Shown: positions 49,520 through 55,124 of the stretch, piece by piece
Numbering within the stretch: position 1 is the stretch's first letter
How the letters are laid out: every line of letters begins with the position of its first letter
Virus record (IMG/VR): IMGVR_UViG_3300030104_000130
Span: 1 to 55,124 of that record
DNA length: 55,124 nucleotides
Source: a virus
Strand: one strand, 5' to 3'
Program-made: the position numbers and the translations under genes
The notes under the pieces: generated by a model
What the model was told of the DNA's origin: nothing
Seen by the model: only the letters and a program-made list of their open reading frames with translations
Databases searched by the model: none

Positions 49520-51604
49520 TTAACCTTTACCAAACATAGTATTCCATATCTGTGACACATTTGTCATTGTTGCACCCCAGTCTTTTGCTGACTCTCCTTC
49601 ATTAGCGAGAGCCTGTGCATATAGTTGAGCTTTTCTATTTTCTTCATTTTCATAAGCTCTAAAATCATAATCAGCTTGATCTCTCAATTCTTGCCATAAA
49701 AATGCCTGTGCTTGTGCAGATAAATTAAATGCATTCTGTGCGTTCTGCATAGATACTTGATTTGCAGCAGCAGTGTTAATAGTATTAGCTTGTCTTCGCC
49801 ATGCTAAGTTTGCTTGTTCAACTGCTTGTGCATTAGCTACATTAAACTTTTCTCTATCAAACTCTACCTGAGAATTAAATTGATTTATTTGATTAACCAT
49901 TGCAGCATTAGCCTTTTCTAAATCTGCTTCAACTTGAAACTCTAACGCTTGTCTAGCATTAATTTGTTGTGTGTTAAACTGCGACATAGCGTTAGCTTGT
50001 TGTGTATTAAACTGTTCGACTTGAGTTGCTAGGCTTGTCATAAACTGCTGTGTTTGATTCTCACTAGCAGCATTAAATTGTCTTGCAGCATTTTGTGAAG
50101 ACTGATTACTTAATAAAGTTTGTTGAGCTTGTTGAGCTTTTAATATATTAGCTTGTTGCTCATTATTAAGATTTGTTAAATCCATTTGTAAAAAAGACCT
50201 TGCATTATTTATTTGTGCTTGTTGATTAAAATCTGCTTCAGCTAAATTAGCCTGTGACATAAGCATAGCATTTTGTATAGTGCTTTGTTGTGTCATATTG
50301 GCTTCCGTAATTCCTACAGTTTGTAAAAATTTACTGTTAGATAACGCTATTTGTTGGTCAGCACTAAACTGAGCCATGTCTAATTGAAAAACTTTACCAG
50401 CGTTATCAAGTGCTGTTTGTTGTCTAAACTGAGCATTTTGTATTTCAGCTTGAGCTTCAATAGCTTTCTGTTGTCCTACACTTTGCTGAATTGCTTGTGC
50501 ATTAGCTTGTGCTAAAGGAACAGCAGATTGAATAATAGCATTGAGCAAAGCATCTCTACCCACTGTTGAAGCTTCCATACCACGTTGTGCTAATAATTTT
50601 TCTACACTAGCAACAGCAGGTCTAGCCCAAACAGGTATCTCACCTTCTTCAATACCACTTAGTAAACTGTCTAACTGATTAGATACTAAAGCTTCTTCAG
50701 GTAGACCAGCGATAACTCCACGTTCAGCTTCTGTTAAATCCATCAACCTAGCTTCTAGGTCTTCAGGGTCGTTACCTAATATAGCTATATCTTCAGCACT
50801 AACACCAGCGTTAGCTAACTGTTTCTTAGCCCTTGTAACACGTGCTAGAGTAGTACCTGCTACTTGAGCAGCTTCTGCCATAGCATTAGGACTCATAGTT
50901 CCTATAACTCTTTCAGTTAATGCACCGGGAATAATTTCTACTTCAGCAGCTTCAATAGGAGCCACACGTTCTACTTCTGCAGCTTCTGCTAATGCTTCAG
51001 GTCTTACCTCACCTTCTGCAACATCTACTTCTGGAGCTTCTGTAATTTGAGCTGCTTCCATTTGTGCAGCAGTAAGTGGTTCAGGAGCAGACACTGCTGG
51101 TGCAGCTTCTGCAGTTACAGCTTCTGGAGCTGTTGGCATATCAGCAGTTTCAGCTACTAAATCTTCTCGAGGTGCTACTTCTTTAGCTACACCCATCTCA
51201 CCTACTTCTACTTGTTGAGGTGCTTGAACTTGAGGAACACCTGTCATGTCTCCAGCAGCTAATTGTTCTGCTCTTCTTTTAGGATTTGTAATTCTTGTTT
51301 TAACAGGTTTTGGTTTATCTACTGGTTTAGTTTCTAAAAGACCTCCAGAAACAGAACCTGCTCCACCCATTCCCGGATCGGGTCTGTCTACGGATACAGT
51401 TTTAACCACGTCTCCAGTGCCACCACCATTAATGTCAGGTCTATCAACTAAATCATTTCTAGTATTTTGACGTTCTTGTTCTTCACGAAGTCTTTCTAAT
51501 TCTTCTATTTGAGGAACACCACCAATTTGTTTTGCAACTCTACCACCTTGACGATAGTCTTCTCTTTTACTAGAACTTCTTTTTCTATCTTTTCTTTTTG
51601 ACAT
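49520..51604 (-). CDS. Ala/Gln-rich internal virion protein, 694 residues
   Basis: A basic start (MSKRKDRKRSSSKREDYRQG), a Pro/Ala/Glu-rich middle (about 100-240), and from about 330 onward a long helical region rich in Gln, Asn and Ala with recurring short blocks (FNTQQANAMSQFNTQQINAR style) and few charged residues. This composition is usual for ejection or tail-length proteins of marine podoviruses. It is the first gene of the internal virion block in the direction of transcription. Confidence 0.6.
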   Translation of the reverse strand: MSKRKDRKRSSSKREDYRQGGRVAKQIGGVPQIEELERLREEQERQNTRNDLVDRPDINGGGTGDVVKTVSVDRPDPGMGGAGSVSGGLLETKPVDKPKPVKTRITNPKRRAEQLAAGDMTGVPQVQAPQQVEVGEMGVAKEVAPREDLVAETADMPTAPEAVTAEAAPAVSAPEPLTAAQMEAAQITEAPEVDVAEGEVRPEALAEAAEVERVAPIEAAEVEIIPGALTERVIGTMSPNAMAEAAQVAGTTLARVTRAKKQLANAGVSAEDIAILGNDPEDLEARLMDLTEAERGVIAGLPEEALVSNQLDSLLSGIEEGEIPVWARPAVASVEKLLAQRGMEASTVGRDALLNAIIQSAVPLAQANAQAIQQSVGQQKAIEAQAEIQNAQFRQQTALDNAGKVFQLDMAQFSADQQIALSNSKFLQTVGITEANMTQQSTIQNAMLMSQANLAEADFNQQAQINNARSFLQMDLTNLNNEQQANILKAQQAQQTLLSNQSSQNAARQFNAASENQTQQFMTSLATQVEQFNTQQANAMSQFNTQQINARQALEFQVEADLEKANAAMVNQINQFNSQVEFDREKFNVANAQAVEQANLAWRRQANTINTAAANQVSMQNAQNAFNLSAQAQAFLWQELRDQADYDFRAYENEENRKAQLYAQALANEGESAKDWGATMTNVSQIWNTMFGKG

Positions 51605-51626
51605 TATTATTTCCTATATACCTATT

Positions 51627-51872
51627 TTACTTAACTTCAAACAGTTTGTCAAGCTTTTCACTGATTTTATCCATCCTATCCATGATGGCATTCATATCAT
51701 CTCTTAATTCATTCTTAGTAACATACTCTTTCGCAATCTCTTCACGTGTCTTATTTAAAAGTATGTCTTGTCTTTTTAACTCTGCTGCGTTTTGTCTAAT
51801 CTGAAACCAGATAGGAGCAAGTACCAAAGTTATAAGAACATTCCAAACAATGTAAGGTGATACCATTTCCAT
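51627..51872 (-). CDS. Small membrane coiled-coil protein, 81 residues
   Basis: An N-terminal span (PYIVWNVLITLVLAPIWFQI) is followed by a charged helix (ELRDDMNAIMDRMDKISEKL). Proteins of this form occur widely in marine phages beside tail genes; similar ones act as holins or spanins. Its architecture repeats that of the 122-residue protein at 36899. Confidence 0.6.
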   Translation of the reverse strand: MEMVSPYIVWNVLITLVLAPIWFQIRQNAAELKRQDILLNKTREEIAKEYVTKNELRDDMNAIMDRMDKISEKLDKLFEVK

Positions 51873-51873
51873 G

Positions 51874-52473
51874 TTATTCTACTGTTGGTAATTCGCCAAG
51901 AGGTCTGACGGGTGGTGTTGCATCGTTGTATACATACAAAGCTGCTAAAGCATCTACGTCTGCAGCATTTGTAATCTGTGTACACATAGCGTTAGCCTTA
52001 GTTCTTACTGCAGCTCTTTTAGTTGTAATAGAACTAGGTACTGCTGTACCGCCTTCTGCAGCTCTAACAACCATCCAGTCTGTAGGTGCTAACATATTAC
52101 CAGCTTGTGCGTTGATAGTATCTATATGACCTTGACGAATACCCGGTTGCTTAACTTCACCTTCAGTACCAAGACCATCTGTTTCGTCTTGTGCTGTAAA
52201 GAGTACATCATCCATTGGTTTAGCTGTAGCTGTACCATAACTTGCAGTGACTGTGCCACTTGCGAAGTTAAACGATTGATTAGTATTTACATAATACTTT
52301 TCATCTTTAAGATTTGTATTGTCAAAAACGACACTATAAATCCCCAATGCTTCTAGTTCAGAAGCTGACCAAAGCATAAATATATTAGCAGGATAATTAA
52401 CATCTCCCACTACTATAGCTTTGGGTCTTGTGTAAATTTGGGTTACACTTCCCGATTCTACTAATGCCCACAT
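51874..52473 (-). CDS. Tail-fibre associated protein, 199 residues
   Basis: The beta-rich first part (MWALVESGSVTQIYTRPKAI, later ASELEALGIYSVVFDNTNLK) and the helical end with SSITTKRAAVRTKANAMCTQ resemble phage fibre tip or assembly proteins of DUF4376 style. It stands at the downstream end of the second adhesin set. It is probably structural; no enzyme motif seen. Confidence 0.6.
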   Translation of the reverse strand: MWALVESGSVTQIYTRPKAIVVGDVNYPANIFMLWSASELEALGIYSVVFDNTNLKDEKYYVNTNQSFNFASGTVTASYGTATAKPMDDVLFTAQDETDGLGTEGEVKQPGIRQGHIDTINAQAGNMLAPTDWMVVRAAEGGTAVPSSITTKRAAVRTKANAMCTQITNAADVDALAALYVYNDATPPVRPLGELPTVE

Positions 52474-52509
52474 AATTTTTCTCCTATAATAAAGTGGTTA
52501 GTTAAATGT

Positions 52510-53583
52510 TTAACGTGCTGTACACGGGACACCGGTTGATGTCGTAAAAGGATTTTCTGCAAATGCCATATAGATGTATGATGCACCTGATGCGTTAGCA
52601 GAAGCTGCTGTGCTTCTAAACTTAAAACCATTGCTTAATAAATCTACATTATCTCCTGCACTTCCTTCAGCAGAAGAAGCATTTGGTTTAATTCTTGGTA
52701 TAGCTCCATTTACACCTCTTTTTGTATCTACTAGTCTCCAATCTCCAGTTGTGCTTGTTATTTTCCACAAAAGAAAAGCAGGTTTAAATCCTGTATAAAC
52801 AAACGAACCATTTGCATTTCCATTACCGACATACTTGCCAAACTTGCTGTAGCCTTGTTTTTGTGCAAAGACGTAGGCTACATATGTGCTACCTGAACCC
52901 CCAATAGTTGCATCACCTGCTATTCTCATTACATTACTATTTGCAGGTGAAGAACCCCAAAAATTATTATATGTTGATGTTGCTCCCGTGCTTTGTAAAA
53001 TTAAATAATCGCTTGTGCCACCTAAGATGCTAGAGTCATTAAAACCCACCGCCCAAGAGCCTGTACCACTTCTTCTTTTTATAATCCACATATCAGGTGC
53101 TACGCCTAAATTATGTCCTAGTGTTTCACCTCCACCTGTTCCTGTGTAAGTAATAATATTAAAACCAGCAGTACTATTAGATTGCACTGTAGTATTTATA
53201 GAACCATCTGTATTTGAAGCTGTCGTACCACCATTGGCTTTCCAACTCCAACTAACCATGCTTGTTCCACTGCCTTGAAAGCCTGAATCTCCAACACCAT
53301 CTAATGTAAAACCATCAGAATCAAAATCCATCCTGTAATTAGTATATGTGCTTTCAGCAGCAGTTGAATTAGAAACTAAATGTTGGTCATTGTTTGATGT
53401 TCCACCTCTTGAAGTGTCTTTTAATATATGGCTATATCCAACATCTCGTCTTTTTGACCACACAAAATCAGGTTGCATATCTGAGTTACCATCAAAAGTA
53501 ACTGCATTTCCTGCTGTCGCATTACCAGTCCAAAGAGCAGTCTGAAAATGTGCTGATGGATCGTCTATATTTGTATAAGCCAT
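52510..53583 (-). CDS. DUF7483-like phage adhesin, copy 2
   Basis: The 357-residue paralogue of the protein at 521-1585 shares DDPSAHFQ near the start, SWSWKANGGTTASNTDGSIN, GHNLGVAPDMWIIKRRSGTG, KQGYSKFGKYVGNGNANGSF and MAFAENPF at the end. Variation is greatest around residues 160-230, as expected for receptor-contact loops. It follows copy 2 of the LamG/SPRY-like gene with a one-base overlap. Confidence 0.75.
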   Translation of the reverse strand: MAYTNIDDPSAHFQTALWTGNATAGNAVTFDGNSDMQPDFVWSKRRDVGYSHILKDTSRGGTSNNDQHLVSNSTAAESTYTNYRMDFDSDGFTLDGVGDSGFQGSGTSMVSWSWKANGGTTASNTDGSINTTVQSNSTAGFNIITYTGTGGGETLGHNLGVAPDMWIIKRRSGTGSWAVGFNDSSILGGTSDYLILQSTGATSTYNNFWGSSPANSNVMRIAGDATIGGSGSTYVAYVFAQKQGYSKFGKYVGNGNANGSFVYTGFKPAFLLWKITSTTGDWRLVDTKRGVNGAIPRIKPNASSAEGSAGDNVDLLSNGFKFRSTAASANASGASYIYMAFAENPFTTSTGVPCTAR

Positions 53584-54986
53584 TATCCGTACTCCGCTAA
53601 ATTTTTAGTGCATAAGGCGTAGTAGCCTGTAGGTGGTGCATACTCGAATGTTCCATATCCGTTAGCATCACTTGCTGCACTTGATGGTGTGTTTGTTGTA
53701 TAGCCACCTATATTAAATGGATATTCTTGATTTGGAGCATAAGTTGCGGTTGCAAAAATATATTCTTTATCTAAAATTGAGAACCCATTAGTGCCATTAG
53801 CAGGATCAGCACTATTTACATAAGTGCCATTTACTGAAACATAACACTTGTTATTATCCATGTCTAAAGCAAAGCCAACTATATCATCTGTTGATAAACC
53901 GCCACTTACATAATTAGTATATCCAGTGTGGTAAAACAAATTACCATCAGAGAATTGAAAACCTATTGTGCCATCAGTTCCTTGTCCTAAATACGAAGCA
54001 CTATTAGTAGCTCCTATAATTGCATCTACTGGAGAAGCACCTATCATACAATTTTTTTGAGCTATTACTTTAGCTTCGTAATACCATTTACCATTATTAA
54101 CCGCTTGTGTGGCATGTGCTGTTATCCATTGAGTATTAACATTTCTTTTTATAACTGTTCCACCTTCTTTTGTAGTAACTGAATCGTTTGTTCCATTAAA
54201 AAATGTTCCATCACTAAGCCAAGTACAAAAATTATTAGTAGGTGTGTCAGTCGCTTGATCTGCGGCTGTGAGGTTTGTTTCTGCAAAGTCATTGCCATTA
54301 CCACTTTCATCATCACCTAAGTCTGAAGCATCTGCAAAATCTAAATAGAAGCCATTAGTTCCATAAGAGCCTGAATATTCTTTAGGAATCCAAATACCAG
54401 TATCACTATCAAACTCACCAAAACTATCAGAGGTTAATGCAGAGCCATCAACTGAATGAACTTCTGCCATGTAGCCACAAGACTGAAAAGTGGTTGAACC
54501 ATTTTGTCCACCTATTGATTGTGCAACAGTATTATTCCAATGTGTGCTATCACCACTGTCCATATTTTGATAAGTATTTAATTGATAATCTGTCTCTCTT
54601 ACACCATTGACATAAAACCTACCTCTATCTGCGGCAGTTCCATTGGTTGCATCACATACAACTACAAAATGATAAAAGGCGGCAGTATCCCTAAATACTC
54701 TATTGGTGGCTAAAAAGAAGTTTGTACCAGCACCACGATAGTTTATATACATTTTATCGTCATTCCCTAAATACATATAAGTATCTGAGGAGCCAAATAA
54801 CATTTGATATATGCCAAGTTCTGTAAACTTAAACCACATACTTACAGTCCAAGTTTGTCTATTACCAGCAGAGCTAGGTGTTCTTAAAAGTTCTTCTTGA
54901 TTGTCTGCTTCAAACTTACATGAAAAATCAATATCATATCCTGTAGATATGCTACCTCTATTGGCTGTACGTGCTAGTGATTCCAT
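53583..54986 (-). CDS. LamG/SPRY-like tail surface protein, copy 2
   Basis: The 467-residue paralogue of the protein at 1585-3021 shares the leader (ANRGSISTGYDIDFSCKFE), jelly-roll strands RQTWTVSMWFKF, YHFVVVCD, GRFYVNGVRETD and GYMAEVHSVDG, the GIWIPKEYSGSYG joint, the SPRY-like GKWYYEAKV and VGFALDMDNNKCYVSVNG, and the closing GYYALCTKNLAEYG. Its first seven codons are repeated at 1-23. Second receptor-binding candidate of this type. Confidence 0.75.
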   Translation of the reverse strand: MESLARTANRGSISTGYDIDFSCKFEADNQEELLRTPSSAGNRQTWTVSMWFKFTELGIYQMLFGSSDTYMYLGNDDKMYINYRGAGTNFFLATNRVFRDTAAFYHFVVVCDATNGTAADRGRFYVNGVRETDYQLNTYQNMDSGDSTHWNNTVAQSIGGQNGSTTFQSCGYMAEVHSVDGSALTSDSFGEFDSDTGIWIPKEYSGSYGTNGFYLDFADASDLGDDESGNGNDFAETNLTAADQATDTPTNNFCTWLSDGTFFNGTNDSVTTKEGGTVIKRNVNTQWITAHATQAVNNGKWYYEAKVIAQKNCMIGASPVDAIIGATNSASYLGQGTDGTIGFQFSDGNLFYHTGYTNYVSGGLSTDDIVGFALDMDNNKCYVSVNGTYVNSADPANGTNGFSILDKEYIFATATYAPNQEYPFNIGGYTTNTPSSAASDANGYGTFEYAPPTGYYALCTKNLAEYG

Positions 54987-55124
54987 GTATTAAGTCTGTG
55001 CTAAGTTTTGTGTTCTTCCAATCTCTTGCCAAACACTACCATTGTATCTAAAGCTAAAGATATCAGTCTTATTAGCTGTAGCAGTCACGGTAGGTGCTGT
55101 TGAAGCTGCAAACTCAAATACAGT
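54964..55124. repeat. Terminal direct repeat (assembly overlap), right copy
   Basis: Same sequence as 1-161 with A55041 for G78 and C55086 for T123. Both changes fall in the fibre-tip gene. See the left copy. Confidence 0.9.
54990..55124 (-). CDS. Fibre-tip protein gene, truncated by the window end
   Basis: This is the 3' end of the gene at 27-503 repeated at the right end, covering about 44 codons up to the shared C-terminal QNLAQT. It is cut by the end of the sequence, not by mutation. On the circular genome it is one gene, lying between the two adhesin sets. Confidence 0.85.
   Translation of the reverse strand, partial: TVFEFAASTAPTVTATANKTDIFSFRYNGSVWQEIGRTQNLAQT

Noticed and set aside
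1-55124. Lysogeny genes (integrase, repressor, attachment site)
   Set aside because: No integrase catalytic pattern or repressor-like gene was seen; the gene set is that of a lytic phage.

Overview
The window is essentially one complete genome of a lytic, tailed marine phage with a short tail (podovirus-like). The base composition is AT-rich. Every recognisable gene is a phage gene: terminase, portal, HK97-fold coat, T7-type tail tube genes, large internal virion proteins, a T7-style replication set and class I ribonucleotide reductase. There is no integrase, repressor, ribosomal RNA, tRNA or CRISPR array. The first and last 161 bases are the same sequence with two mismatches and cut through the same pair of genes, so the sequence is a closed circle of about 54,963 bp with an assembly overlap. 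Size, gene order and gene content recall marine phages of SAR11, SAR116 and roseobacters (for example the SAR116 phage HMO-2011), but the polymerase lacks the DnaJ-like insert known from HMO-2011 and no phage RNA polymerase is present. The host cannot be read from the sequence.

Layout. (a) Late arm, minus strand, read leftward from 17,954 through position 1 and on from 55,124 to 36,899. It starts with the small terminase subunit, followed by a cluster of tiny basic or membrane proteins, large terminase, portal, a 77-residue gene nested in the portal end, an acidic head protein, scaffold and coat, with a UUCG-loop terminator just after the coat gene. Next come three tiny genes, tail tube A and B, the long tail fibre, and a duplicated set of adhesin-like genes (LamG/SPRY-like, DUF7483-like, fibre-tip module). 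Then come the internal virion proteins (one with a C-terminal lysozyme-like domain), holin-like membrane proteins, two exported low-complexity proteins, and an IscU-type iron-sulfur scaffold near the very end. (b) Early/middle arm, plus strand, 18,998 to 36,902. It starts with small unknown genes driven by near-perfect sigma-70 promoters, then more than a dozen tiny overlapping genes, SSB, primase-helicase, DNA polymerase A, three PD-(D/E)XK or endonuclease-I type nucleases, a DUF3310 protein, and nrdA/nrdB with small genes between them. The two arms converge at 36,900 with overlapping stop codons.

Control region. Between the divergent arms (17,955 to 18,997) lies about 900 bp without credible genes. 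It holds a face-to-face pair of TTGACA-17-TATAAT promoters, several long inverted repeats and a recurrent AAAGATTTTAAAG motif. A second noncoding block (19,463 to 20,049) holds a terminator, a 16-bp perfect inverted repeat with nested stems, two pairs of direct repeats and an AT-rich stretch that together look like a replication origin. All recognised promoters are of host sigma-70 type, so the phage probably relies on host RNA polymerase throughout.

Working together: primase-helicase, PolA, SSB, exonuclease and endonuclease I replicate and process DNA. RNR plus the nucleases make and recycle deoxynucleotides. The late arm builds the capsid, packages DNA and assembles a tail with an unusually large, duplicated set of surface proteins. 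The most unusual features are the IscU gene, the two secreted Asn/Thr-rich and Glu-rich proteins beside it, and the structured noncoding control region.
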